This document shows positions 52,301 to 59,674 of a stretch of DNA of 64,000 nt, in pieces. Location of the stretch: assembly GCF_000789235.1 (NCBI RefSeq), contig NZ_KN525716.1, forward strand, positions 1,307,674 through 1,371,673, given 5' to 3'. Source of the stretch: Wocania ichthyoenteri Th78. GTDB lineage: Bacteria > Bacteroidota > Bacteroidia > Flavobacteriales > Flavobacteriaceae. How positions within the stretch are numbered: position 1 is the stretch's first letter; the number at the start of each line of letters is the position of its first letter. The position numbers and the translations under genes are program-made. A model generated the notes under the pieces. That model did not search any database and was not told where the DNA came from. It saw only the letters and a list, made by a program, of their open reading frames with translations.

Positions 52301-53064
52301 ATAATTGGAACAGGAATCTTTTTCTGAGTTGGGAATAAATGCTTTGATGCTGCGTAATAACCGCCATGAATACCATTAGTATACATAGGATGGTGCATGG
52401 CAAACACCACCGTTTTGTTTTGTGCTTTTTTTAATTCGCCCTCTACCTCTTCAAATAAACGTTCTCTTGTTTTTATTTCGCAATCATCATTTATAGTTGG
52501 GTTATGGTTCCAGTTTTCTAAATACCACTGTGTATCTATAATTATTAATTGAATGGTTTCGCTTACATCTACACTCTCTAAGGGGCAGCCATTTTCTGGC
52601 AAAAAGGTGTTTTTTCCTAAAGCATCTTCAATATATTTCTCTTCACGTTTTAAACCTTTTAATCCGTTAGAATACCAATCATGATTTCCTGGGATAAAAA
52701 CAGTTTCTCCTTTAAAATTCTTAACAGATTTTATTTGTGCATTTAATCCGTTTTCTGCACTTGCTCTTCCTTTTTGATTTTCATCTGGTAAGCCTGCAGG
52801 ATAAATATTATCTCCCAAAAAAATAGTGTAATCGCCTTTGGTGTTTTTATCTGAAATATGATTTTGAAAAGCTGTTAAACCTTTTGAAAGCGCACCTTGA
52901 GATGATAAACCTGCATCTCCAACAAGATAAAATATTCTATCTATTTCTTTACTTGGAAATTGATTTTGTTTAACATCTTCATTCGCATATTGTGCCTTGT
53001 GTGTTGCACATGAATTCATTATTAATAATGTTGTTAAAGCTAATATTCTTTTATAAATCATCAT
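49366..53064 (-). CDS. Metallophosphoesterase fused to an Omp85-like barrel
   Basis: A 1232-residue outer-membrane protein combining a calcineurin-like phosphoesterase and a BamA/Omp85-type barrel. The N-terminal lipoprotein signal is RILALTTLLIMNSC. The phosphoesterase motifs are YLVGDAGLSSQ, FLGDNIYP, FIPGNHDWYSNG, FAMHHPMYTNG and FVSGHEHTMQYIE, within about the first 300 residues. The middle 500 residues have no family I recognise. The last 400 (FKGGYFFATSGFALKYDGEF to the terminal Phe) form the barrel, with the Omp85 block NNGLRGYRTERFTGK. The frame is open to 53133, but ATG 53064 (or 53061) is preferred because it gives the lipoprotein signal and lies downstream of a TATTTTTG box. Confidence 0.88.
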   Translation of the reverse strand: MMIYKRILALTTLLIMNSCATHKAQYANEDVKQNQFPSKEIDRIFYLVGDAGLSSQGALSKGLTAFQNHISDKNTKGDYTIFLGDNIYPAGLPDENQKGRASAENGLNAQIKSVKNFKGETVFIPGNHDWYSNGLKGLKREEKYIEDALGKNTFLPENGCPLESVDVSETIQLIIIDTQWYLENWNHNPTINDDCEIKTRERLFEEVEGELKKAQNKTVVFAMHHPMYTNGIHGGYYAASKHLFPTQKKIPVPIIASLLAQVRTQGGVSIQDRYNERYHKLMSRLETMTLDTENVVFVSGHEHTMQYIENESIKQIVSGSGSKGSAAALGENGLFSYGKQGFAELVVFKDGSSWVRIYGEENGKAKLLFQKEVFEARKVFDASNLKETFPQEVEVSIYSKEETDKTDFFESIWGDHYREIYSTKIKAKVATLDTLYGGLEVVRKGGGHQTRSLRLKTKDGRELNMRALRKSATQYLQTVLFKDTYIQDEFEKTAIEGLILDFYTAAHPYAFTVVPDLSNAAQIYHTNPKLFFIPKHKALGEYNEEYGGELYMIEERPEENYTDEKNFGYADDIESTHDIIEKVREDEKYKIDENAFVRARLFDMLIGDWDRHQDQWRWAQFNMENGDKYYRPIPRDRDQVFSNFDGALLDVMKIISGSTKQLQVYDEELKDIEWMNSAGIKLDRVLIQKADKEKWLEQAKFLQEHITDEIIDVAFSKVPETVQDETLKDIKQKLKGRRGNLQDIATRYYNYLNELVILTGTDKDDYIEVTRTGYNETHIKISRIKDGEKGEVLVDKTFNRDVTKEIWIYGLDDKDIFEVSGKANNLIYTRLIGGQENDTYIIKNGRRIKVYDHKSKKNTVKENKGGQIKLTDVYNLNLFDFNKNIVKTSTITPNTGYNPDDGFQLGVSFVKTVKGFQRNPFSQQHRFKGGYFFATSGFALKYDGEFANIFQDWNLHVAGTFTTENFTNNFFGYGNETVNNNNDLDFNRVKTSIIGTKIGIIKKGSFGSDYGFRTIFEGVEIDETEGRFISNFAPVINTDFYKRRFFGGLEAEYNYKSFDNAINPSRGMTFMLNIGGKTEFKDTKNTYGYINSNLGFYNALSKNRKLVLKTDVKTQIRVGDELVFYQASNIGGNNGLRGYRTERFTGKNSFVGNADLRYSFPSFKTNILPLQIGIFGGADVGRVWLKNEDSNKWHSDYGGGLWMTAAESLSGTFNFFNSTEGFRFSFGFGLNF

Positions 53065-53083
53065 AATTGGTGGTTTCTTATTA

Positions 53084-53091
53084 CAAAAATA
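53084..53091 (-). promoter_or_regulatory. TATTTTTG -7-type box before the phosphoesterase-barrel gene
   Basis: On the - strand TATTTTTG matches the Bacteroidota TAnnTTTG -7 consensus 19 bases before ATG 53064. I did not find a clear TTTG -33 element, so confidence is low. It helps exclude the upstream start at 53133. Confidence 0.4.
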
Positions 53092-53232
53092 ACTATTTAA
53101 AGCATGGGTTAATAACGTATTTAAATCAATCATTAACCCTAAAGAAGATTAATTGCTAATTAATAAGATACATTTTTCTTGTAGAGTGGTGCAAAAAACT
53201 AGAAACTTAACTTTATCTTTTTTAAATAATTA

Positions 53233-53772
53233 CTATTTAAGCATATCTGTATGAAGCTGTCTAAGCTTCGCTAATTTAGGTGTAATTACAAAACTGCAAT
53301 ACCCTTGTGATTGATTATTACGGTAATAATCTTGATGCTCATTTTCGGCTTCATAAAACACGTTTAAAGCAACAACCTCAGTAACTATTGGATTTTCATA
53401 ATGTACCGCAACCTCTTTGATTACAACTTCTGCTATCTCTTTTTGCTTATCATTACAATAAAAAATCACTGAACGGTATTGCGTACCTCTATCTGCACCT
53501 TGTCTATTTAAAGTAGTAGGATCGTGCGTTGTCATAAAAATAATCAAGATATCTTCATATAAAATAATACTGGTATCAAATGTTATTTGTACCACTTCGG
53601 CATGTCCTGTTAAGCCTGAGCAAATTTCGCAATAGGTTGGACGCCCAGGAACATTTCCTCCTGAGTAACCAGACACGACCTTTTCTACACCTTTTACTTC
53701 TTGAAAAACAGCTTCTGTACACCAAAAGCAACCACCACCAACTATAGCAATTTGCAAACTCTTATTATTCAT
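53233..53772 (-). CDS. msrA: Peptide-methionine (S)-S-oxide reductase MsrA
   Basis: A 179-residue MsrA reducing methionine S-sulfoxide. The active-site motif is GGGCFWCTEAVF, with VVSGYSGGNVPGRPTYCEIC, HAEVVQITFDT and HDPTTLNRQGADRGTQYRSV following. The recycling Cys in the C-terminal stretch differs from E. coli (QGYCSFVITPK), as in many Bacteroidota. It lacks an export signal, so cytoplasmic. It overlaps msrB by 8 bases. Confidence 0.95.
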   Translation of the reverse strand: MNNKSLQIAIVGGGCFWCTEAVFQEVKGVEKVVSGYSGGNVPGRPTYCEICSGLTGHAEVVQITFDTSIILYEDILIIFMTTHDPTTLNRQGADRGTQYRSVIFYCNDKQKEIAEVVIKEVAVHYENPIVTEVVALNVFYEAENEHQDYYRNNQSQGYCSFVITPKLAKLRQLHTDMLK

Positions 53773-54223
53773 TCATCGCCTCCTTATTAAGAATCATTGA
53801 TTCTGAGTTGATACAATATCGTAATCCGCTTGGTTCTGGTCCATCAGGAAAAACATGACCTAAGTGCGCATCGCAAGTATTACACATTACCTCAACGCGT
53901 ACCATCCCAAAGGCTGTATCTCTTTCGTATTTAATAGCGTTTTCCTTAATGGGTTGTGTAAAACTAGGCCAACCTGTACCAGAACTAAACTTAATTGTAG
54001 AATCAAACAAAGGCATATTGCAACAAACACAATTATACTTACCAGCATCATGAACACTACAAAGCGCTCCGCTATGTGGGCGCTCGGTTCCTTTTTGCCT
54101 TGCAATTCTAAATTGCTCTGGAGTTAATTGAGCTTTCCATTCTTCATCTGTTTTTTCAACACGTTTATCTGGAGTTGGGTTTCCTTTTACAGAAAAGTTT
54201 ATAACTTCTTTCCAAGTTAGCAT
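53765..54223 (-). CDS. msrB: Peptide-methionine (R)-S-oxide reductase MsrB
   Basis: A 152-residue MsrB reducing methionine R-sulfoxide. The zinc CxxC pairs are YNCVCCNMPLFD and MCNTCDAHLGHVFPDGP, GTGWPSFTQPI is the substrate region, and the catalytic Cys is in LRYCINSESM. Complete length without a signal peptide. It is co-translated with msrA downstream (8-base overlap), together repairing both methionine sulfoxide diastereomers. Confidence 0.95.
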   Translation of the reverse strand: MLTWKEVINFSVKGNPTPDKRVEKTDEEWKAQLTPEQFRIARQKGTERPHSGALCSVHDAGKYNCVCCNMPLFDSTIKFSSGTGWPSFTQPIKENAIKYERDTAFGMVRVEVMCNTCDAHLGHVFPDGPEPSGLRYCINSESMILNKEAMNE

Positions 54224-54374
54224 AATATGGTTCCTTTTTTTTTAGATTAATTTATAATACACTTTTTAACCTAAATATAGTCGTTTTTTTTATCTTAAAA
54301 TTACATATAAACAGAAACTACGATTCCTATTTTAATTATTTTTTTAGTACTTTGGTTTTTATTAAAACTTATCT

Positions 54375-55655
54375 ATGTCTAAATTGATTAAAAGTACTGA
54401 AGAATTCGTGTTTAACTTATTAAAAAACGAGTTAGATCAGTCATTTATTTATCATAACTACACCCATACCGAACGTGTTTTACGAAGTATAAGAGAGATT
54501 ATTAAAAACACGGATGTAGACAAAAAAGATGCAGAAACACTAGAACTAGCTGCATTATTACACGATACAGGATATACAAAAACTAGAGAAGGACATGAAG
54601 AGGAAAGTGCTAAAATTGCAACTGCCTTTTTAAAAAAACAAGGTGCAGACGATAGCATTATTGAAGCGGTTACTGAGTGTATTATGGCTACAAAATTTAA
54701 AGATTCGCCTAAAACCGAACTTGGTAAAATAATTAGAGACGCAGATTCGTCGCATTTTGGGAAAAAATATTTTAATGAAGCTAGCGAGTTTTTAAGAAAA
54801 GAGTTAGAAATTCAGGGTATTGCTACTTACGCTCCAAGTGAATGGATTAACGAAAACATAAAAGTACTTACTAGAAAACATGAGTTTTACACCGATTATG
54901 CTTTAAAAAATTGGCAACCTAGAAAGGAAAAGAACCTTGCCAAACTTATTAAAACCAAAAAGAAAAGAAAAAGCAAACTTAAAACAGAAGAGTTAAAGGC
55001 TAAATACAAAGCACAATATAAAAACGAAAGCCCAGAGCGTGGTATTCAAACATTTTATCGAGTAGCTTTAAGAAATCATATTAAGCTGAGTGATATAGCA
55101 GATACAAAAGCCAATATTTTACTATCTGTTAATGCTATTATAATTTCGCTAGTACTTTCAAATCTAATCTCAAAATTAGATACCAATGAATATTTAGTGT
55201 ATCCTACAGCAATATTTACATTATCTAGTGTCATATCAATGATATTATCAATAATTGCCACAAGACCAAATGTAACAAGTGGAGAGTTTACTAAAGAAGA
55301 TGTAGAAAACAAAAATGTGAATTTAACCTTTTTTGGAAATTTCCATAAGATGAGTTTAAATGAGTATGAATGGGCTATTAATGAGTTATTAAAGGATAAA
55401 AACTATGTATACAACTCACTTACAAAAGACCTTTACTTTCTAGGAAAAGTTTTAGAACGTAAGTATCGCATTTTAAGGATAACCTATACTATTTTTATGT
55501 CTGGAATAATAATATCTGTAATTGCTTTTGGAATTGCAGTAAAAAATAGTCCTGAAGCTGAAGGTGATCTTAAAGATATACTTCCAGAGAAAAAAACATC
55601 AATGATTCAGTTAGATTCTAACAGGAAAAGCAATGCTTTTATTTATAGTGTTTAG
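54375..55655 (+). CDS. HD domain-PycTM-like membrane effector protein
   Basis: A 426-residue protein. Residues about 20-170 are an HD phosphohydrolase domain: HNYTHTERVLRSIREI, ALLHDTGYTKTREGHEEES (His-Asp) and IIRDADSSHFGKKYF. After a charged linker rich in Lys the C-terminal part is a Pycsar-effector-like transmembrane module (DUF5706): LSDIADTKANILLSVNAIII, then two further helices, and a last helix near 370-390. In Pycsar defence, similar modules respond to cyclic pyrimidine nucleotides. No cyclase gene is adjacent, so this may be a housekeeping relative. It converges with the GAF protein gene, overlapping by 4 bases. Confidence 0.83.
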   Translation: MSKLIKSTEEFVFNLLKNELDQSFIYHNYTHTERVLRSIREIIKNTDVDKKDAETLELAALLHDTGYTKTREGHEEESAKIATAFLKKQGADDSIIEAVTECIMATKFKDSPKTELGKIIRDADSSHFGKKYFNEASEFLRKELEIQGIATYAPSEWINENIKVLTRKHEFYTDYALKNWQPRKEKNLAKLIKTKKKRKSKLKTEELKAKYKAQYKNESPERGIQTFYRVALRNHIKLSDIADTKANILLSVNAIIISLVLSNLISKLDTNEYLVYPTAIFTLSSVISMILSIIATRPNVTSGEFTKEDVENKNVNLTFFGNFHKMSLNEYEWAINELLKDKNYVYNSLTKDLYFLGKVLERKYRILRITYTIFMSGIIISVIAFGIAVKNSPEAEGDLKDILPEKKTSMIQLDSNRKSNAFIYSV

Positions 55656-58024
55656 GCTTTAATTTCTTTCATTAAATCATTATAAGTATAAAAAGATTTA
55701 TCTTCTTCATTTTTATGATATAACACACTTACTCGAATGGCTTTTAATCCTGTTACCGCTTGTAAGTCTTGTAGCTCAACTATTTCAACATCGGTATCTA
55801 AATAGTTTTTAGATTGTAAAAATTTGATATATCTTAAATATTCGCGCTCGTCTTGTTTTTGTGAGTACACAATGCTTATTTTTCCTTTTTGAGTAACACG
55901 CTCTTTAGTGCCTTTAATATAGGCCTTATCAACTCGCTTTTTAACAATTTCGTAGCGTGCATTGTATGTGCCATCTACGTCAAATTGTTTTTCATCCATT
56001 CTAAAACTAATGGATAGTGGTTGATTAAACACTAAAACCATTGATGCTACATCTAGCGCCACAGAAAACTCAGATTGCATTTGGTAGTAGGTATTCTCCA
56101 TTTCGCACATAACCTGTAATTGCCACAAACGTAAATTGTATAAATAAATAGGATTAAAACTTTCTTCTTTAGTGATAGATTCTCCAATGTACATGTTATG
56201 CTCTACACCATCGGTTTTAAAACGCTCAAAATAATGTGGGTACATAGCCTGTGCTTCTTCTTGTTTTTTATCTAAAAGCGATGCCATTTCTTTATTAATT
56301 AATGCAATAGTATCATCATAATCTTTTCTGTGATGATACAGCACATTAACTTTATCGTCAATACTATTAAAATAAGCATCTATCTGCTCTTTCAACTCAT
56401 CAATTGTATATAAATGTTTTAAAACAGCATTAAGTTCCTGATTAAAAAATTCAGAAATTTGCTGTTCACTATCCACTTGAAAATGCTTACTTAACCCTTC
56501 TAAATAATCATTTATTTGATATACATATTGCTCGTATATTGGTAATGTTTCTATTTTTGAGGCATTCTTAAAAATGTTTTTTACAGCATTTAACTGCAAG
56601 GTTAAATCTTCTTTTGTAGCTTGGTTTCTAGCTTCAGATGAGCCTTTAATATCAATTTGCCCATAAAGCGGGTAAATATTATCAAAGGCTATTTTTTTAA
56701 AGACAGCTTGTTCACCATTCATTTCAGCTTTAATAAAATCTTTTGCCTCTCTTGCAAATCGCCAATGCACACTCGGATGAATAGAAGTACACTCTTTTTG
56801 AATAATGGCTTCAATTAAATTTTCTTCATCATTTTTAGAACGCTCAACTGCAGATATAATGTAAGGCATAACATCAACCAACTTATTGGCATTTATACTG
56901 TTAAGCATTTGGGCTTTATTTGATACTATTTCTAAAATTCCCATTAACCCATCATCATTTGCAATAGGTGCAAAAATAGCACTTTTTATACCCTGTTTAT
57001 GTAAGCTTGTAATGTGTGGAGCGCATCCTTTAGTTTTTTCAAACATTCCATCTACATCAGATACCGAGAAATATTTTTTTTCTTTTAATAATCTATCATA
57101 CGACCAACTACACAGGGCATCAGTACATTTTTCCTTTTCATAATTTCTAAGAAGATAGCTTTTCATACCTGTGCCATAGACACGCTCAAAAACACCTTCT
57201 TCTTTATTATATATTGAAAACCCAACTTTAAGATCGTTAATACCAAAAAGAGATCTGAAAATTTCATGAAATCCAGCCATAAAATTTTCATCTTTTCGTT
57301 TGTCATCAGATATTAGACTTGACTTAACGTTAGAGATAGATTGATCATCAGTAACGTCAAAAATGTTTGAAATAACAAACCCTTTAAACGTGTAACTATT
57401 TGGTGGAAACTTTTCTTTCCAAAGGGCAATGTTTTCAAAATTATCTAATAATTCATCATAATCTTTTTGAGTTATTTTTGGTGCATTTTTATTAGGAACA
57501 ATTTCAGTAAAATCGGCATTATATAATATTTTATAAAAATGTGTAATACCATTTTCATCAGGTATTTCGTAATAAAATGGGCGTTTAAAATTTAAATTAT
57601 ACCCATAACAAAAATTTAAAATGATAGTACAAGCAATTATATAAGTATCATCTTTAGGCATGTTTTTAATTTCTAATTCGAAATCTTTACCTGCTGTTTT
57701 AATTATACTTTTAAATCGTTCTGATGCATTAAAAATTAAATTATGAAAGGGTATCGACGCTGTTTTTATTTCATTTTTAGTTAAAACTGGACTAAACGAA
57801 TCTTGTAGAATTGTACTAATTTCTTTTTCTCTTTTTTTTAATATAGAAGCGTCACTAAAGCCGTCTCTTAATTCTGGAAACACGCTAGCTGTTTTTAATA
57901 TACGTTTAGCTTTAGCTGCAGTAAATTCGTCGCTATTCTCTGCTAATGTTTCATAGTGCTGTAGGAGCTTATTGAAACTCACTTTTAGTTCAAAAGGCGA
58001 TTCTATATTTTCGTTAATATCCAT
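55652..58024 (-). CDS. Large GAF-domain protein
   Basis: A 790-residue cytoplasmic protein conserved in Flavobacteriia but without an assigned role. A GAF-like domain lies around residues 285-420, with CAPHITSLHKQGIKSAIFAP and IANDDGLMGILEIVSNKA as its later strands. N- and C-terminal parts are helical or mixed with no known catalytic motif. The long C-terminus has MYIGESITKEESFNPIYLYN and LQVMCEMENTYYQMQSEFSV. The frame is open to a TTG at 58048, but that TTG is the end of a TAATTTTG promoter-like box, so ATG 58024 is chosen. Ligand and partner unknown. Confidence 0.8.
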   Translation of the reverse strand: MDINENIESPFELKVSFNKLLQHYETLAENSDEFTAAKAKRILKTASVFPELRDGFSDASILKKREKEISTILQDSFSPVLTKNEIKTASIPFHNLIFNASERFKSIIKTAGKDFELEIKNMPKDDTYIIACTIILNFCYGYNLNFKRPFYYEIPDENGITHFYKILYNADFTEIVPNKNAPKITQKDYDELLDNFENIALWKEKFPPNSYTFKGFVISNIFDVTDDQSISNVKSSLISDDKRKDENFMAGFHEIFRSLFGINDLKVGFSIYNKEEGVFERVYGTGMKSYLLRNYEKEKCTDALCSWSYDRLLKEKKYFSVSDVDGMFEKTKGCAPHITSLHKQGIKSAIFAPIANDDGLMGILEIVSNKAQMLNSINANKLVDVMPYIISAVERSKNDEENLIEAIIQKECTSIHPSVHWRFAREAKDFIKAEMNGEQAVFKKIAFDNIYPLYGQIDIKGSSEARNQATKEDLTLQLNAVKNIFKNASKIETLPIYEQYVYQINDYLEGLSKHFQVDSEQQISEFFNQELNAVLKHLYTIDELKEQIDAYFNSIDDKVNVLYHHRKDYDDTIALINKEMASLLDKKQEEAQAMYPHYFERFKTDGVEHNMYIGESITKEESFNPIYLYNLRLWQLQVMCEMENTYYQMQSEFSVALDVASMVLVFNQPLSISFRMDEKQFDVDGTYNARYEIVKKRVDKAYIKGTKERVTQKGKISIVYSQKQDEREYLRYIKFLQSKNYLDTDVEIVELQDLQAVTGLKAIRVSVLYHKNEEDKSFYTYNDLMKEIKA

Positions 58025-58045
58025 GATATTGGTTTTCTTATAAAA

Positions 58046-58053
58046 CAAAATTA
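58046..58053 (-). promoter_or_regulatory. TAATTTTG -7-type box before the GAF protein gene
   Basis: On the - strand TAATTTTG matches TAnnTTTG and lies 21 bases before ATG 58024. No convincing TTTG -33 element was found at the expected spacing. Confidence 0.4.
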
Positions 58054-58143
58054 CAAATTATTGCGTTAGTCGTTTTTATATAGACTTTCTAACACATAAA
58101 ATGTTACAAACTTATTGTTTAATATTTAGGGTTTTTAAATTAA

Positions 58144-58172
58144 AAAGGCTTCACAAAAAATGTGAAGCCTTT
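58144..58172 (-). terminator. Terminator of the sigma-54 operon
   Basis: AAAGGCTTCACA (58144-58155) and TGTGAAGCCTTT (58161-58172) form a perfect 12-bp stem with a 5-base loop. On the - strand it follows the last small gene of the operon, with the terminal TTT of the stem continuing into TTAAT. It may also act on + strand transcripts. Confidence 0.75.
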
Positions 58173-58282
58173 ACTACTTATAATTAAGAAACCTGCAACA
58201 ATCATCAAAATATTAAGTTTTACTAAGGTTTCTTATTTACTAACATGTAAAACTTAAACACTAATAACCAACCAGTGTTTTT

Positions 58283-58369
58283 TTAAAGCGAACTTAATAT
58301 TGTTAACAATACAACCATAACAATGGTTGTAAGAACTCCTAAGAGGAAATAAAATCTAAAATTTTTCAT
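58283..58369 (-). CDS. 28-residue single-span membrane peptide
   Basis: A short frame starting MKNFRFYFLLG and ending LLTILSSL: two basic residues, then about 20 continuous hydrophobic residues, as in small bacterial membrane proteins. The ATG lies 10 bases after the stop of the preceding helical-protein gene, matching the tight spacing of the whole group, and the operon terminator lies 111 bases beyond. No homologue is recognised, and chance frames of this size occur in AT-rich DNA. Support is composition plus position. Confidence 0.45.
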   Translation of the reverse strand: MKNFRFYFLLGVLTTIVMVVLLTILSSL

Positions 58370-58379
58370 CAGTTTTATA

Positions 58380-58769
58380 TTATTTACGATGGTATTTTAT
58401 TAAAATTTGGTATATGTGTTTTTTTAAAGTATTGAACTCCTTAATGAGCTGGACATATTGCGCTCTTTTATTTTCATGAATATTGGCTCTTAATGCATTG
58501 TACTCCGTTTTTCCGTATTCGTATTCATTTTTTAACGCTTGGTCATACTTGCAAAATATTGCCATAATCAAAACATTTTTTCGGCGCAACCCTTGAATTG
58601 AACTTGAGACAGAACCTTTTTTAACGAGTTGTTTTTCAATAATATTAAAGTAATTCAATTCGTTATTAAGTTCCTCTAAGGTACTTATCCACAGATTTAA
58701 CTCGTTCAAATCTTTTTTGATGCATAACTGCCTTTGAGTCTCTATTTTTTGTGATAAGGTTGAATTCAA
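58380..58769 (-). CDS. Helical hypothetical protein, paralogue of its neighbour
   Basis: A 129-residue, mostly helical cytoplasmic protein of unknown function. It shows a leucine-rich helix (ELNLWISTLEELNNELNYF) and a C-terminal helix (QYVQLIKEFNTLKKHIYQIL). Both align with the adjacent 139-residue protein (LDNWMSHLKYIKKEINNLVN and YLQHIEAYRKLKNKFFNKVQ), so the two arose by duplication. Spacing of 10 bases on both sides indicates one transcript with glutamate dehydrogenase. The coiled-coil shape suggests protein-protein interaction. Confidence 0.75.
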   Translation of the reverse strand: MNSTLSQKIETQRQLCIKKDLNELNLWISTLEELNNELNYFNIIEKQLVKKGSVSSSIQGLRRKNVLIMAIFCKYDQALKNEYEYGKTEYNALRANIHENKRAQYVQLIKEFNTLKKHIYQILIKYHRK

Positions 58770-58779
58770 TAAAAAATAA

Positions 58780-59199
58780 TTAGTGCTTTGTGGTAAGCGT
58801 AAACTTACCCTGTACCTTGTTAAAAAACTTGTTTTTCAATTTTCTGTATGCCTCTATATGTTGCAAATATCTTCTTCTGCAACTCTCGTGTTCCGTAATG
58901 TAAACCATATCGCATTGCGTGTCTTCACACTCTATAATGTCCGTTCGGGAAATTGCATATCTATTTAATGCGGCAAGTAGGTCTTCGTTTTCAACTTCTT
59001 TTATTTGAAGACTTTTTAGCACATTATCTTCCTTTAGTTTCAAGCTTAAACCTGTGTTGCACAAGTTTACTAGATTGTTTATTTCCTTTTTTATGTATTT
59101 TAAATGGCTCATCCAATTGTCCAACTCTATGGTGTTGATTTTATGCGTAACATCTACATCTGAATCATTAAAGAATATTTGAGTATTTTGATTTTGCAT
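58780..59199 (-). CDS. Helical hypothetical protein, paralogue of its neighbour
   Basis: A 139-residue helical protein with no recognised domain. It shares helix patterns with the 129-residue protein downstream: LDNWMSHLKYIKKEINNLVN near residue 27 and RRRYLQHIEAYRKLKNKF near residue 108. A short charged and Cys-containing segment (IIECEDTQCDMVYITEHESC) is its own. It lies 11 bases after the GreA/Rnk-like gene and 10 bases before the paralogue. Possible hetero-oligomer of the two; function unknown. Confidence 0.75.
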   Translation of the reverse strand: MQNQNTQIFFNDSDVDVTHKINTIELDNWMSHLKYIKKEINNLVNLCNTGLSLKLKEDNVLKSLQIKEVENEDLLAALNRYAISRTDIIECEDTQCDMVYITEHESCRRRYLQHIEAYRKLKNKFFNKVQGKFTLTTKH

Positions 59200-59210
59200 A
59201 ACTGTTAATT

Positions 59211-59630
59211 TTATACCACTAAATCCATTCCACTGAAAATTTCTTCTTGACTCACATCAGCAATCTTTAGTTGTTGTTTACCTGCTGGAAATTCCCAAAG
59301 AATGACATCATCTTTAGCGTACCCAAAAAGGGCCGACCCCATTGGTGTAAGTATTGAAATTTTGCTCTGCTTCATATCCTTGTCCATAGGTATCACGACT
59401 TGCAAGGTTTTTTCCCAGCCTTTATCTGATACTACCGTAACTTTTGAATTAAACCGAACAACATCATCAGGCATTTCGTTTTCATCCAATATGTGAGCAG
59501 TTTTAAGTTGCTCAGTTAATTCTTGTAACGATTTTTGGGTATTAAAATCTCCTACATAACCAGATATATTAAGTATGCGTTTTAAATACACATACTCTTT
59601 CTTTTCCAATATTAAACTTCCGTACTTCAT
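59211..59630 (-). CDS. GreA/GreB-family (Rnk-like) factor
   Basis: A 139-residue protein with a short N-terminal helical part and the C-terminal FKBP-like domain of transcript-cleavage factors. Blocks are VRFNSKVTVVSDKGWEKTLQ, KISILTPMGSALFGYAKDD and LWEFPAGKQQLKIADV. The N-terminal coiled coil that enters the polymerase channel appears shortened, so it resembles Rnk more than GreA. Rnk-type proteins bind RNA polymerase and influence nucleotide pools. Part of the sigma-54 operon, 41 bases after glutamate dehydrogenase, the gap being a TAA-type trinucleotide repeat. Confidence 0.83.
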   Translation of the reverse strand: MKYGSLILEKKEYVYLKRILNISGYVGDFNTQKSLQELTEQLKTAHILDENEMPDDVVRFNSKVTVVSDKGWEKTLQVVIPMDKDMKQSKISILTPMGSALFGYAKDDVILWEFPAGKQQLKIADVSQEEIFSGMDLVV

Positions 59631-59650
59631 TGTGTGAATTTTTAAATGTT

Positions 59651-59674
59651 TTATTATTATTATTATTATTATTA
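59651..59674. repeat. (TTA)8 microsatellite at the end of the glutamate dehydrogenase gene
   Basis: Eight perfect TTA units (TAA on the - strand) begin with the dehydrogenase stop codon and fill half of the gap to the GreA/Rnk-like gene. Length change by slippage would alter spacing between the two genes without touching either reading frame. Confidence 0.8.

Noticed and set aside
54375..58024. A complete Pycsar defence operon
   Set aside because: No cyclase gene is adjacent; the neighbouring GAF protein is on the opposite strand and has no cyclase motif. Reported only as a PycTM-like fusion.
58025..58048. TTG start upstream of the GAF protein
   Set aside because: The TTG is part of a TAATTTTG promoter-like box; ATG 58024 is the better start.
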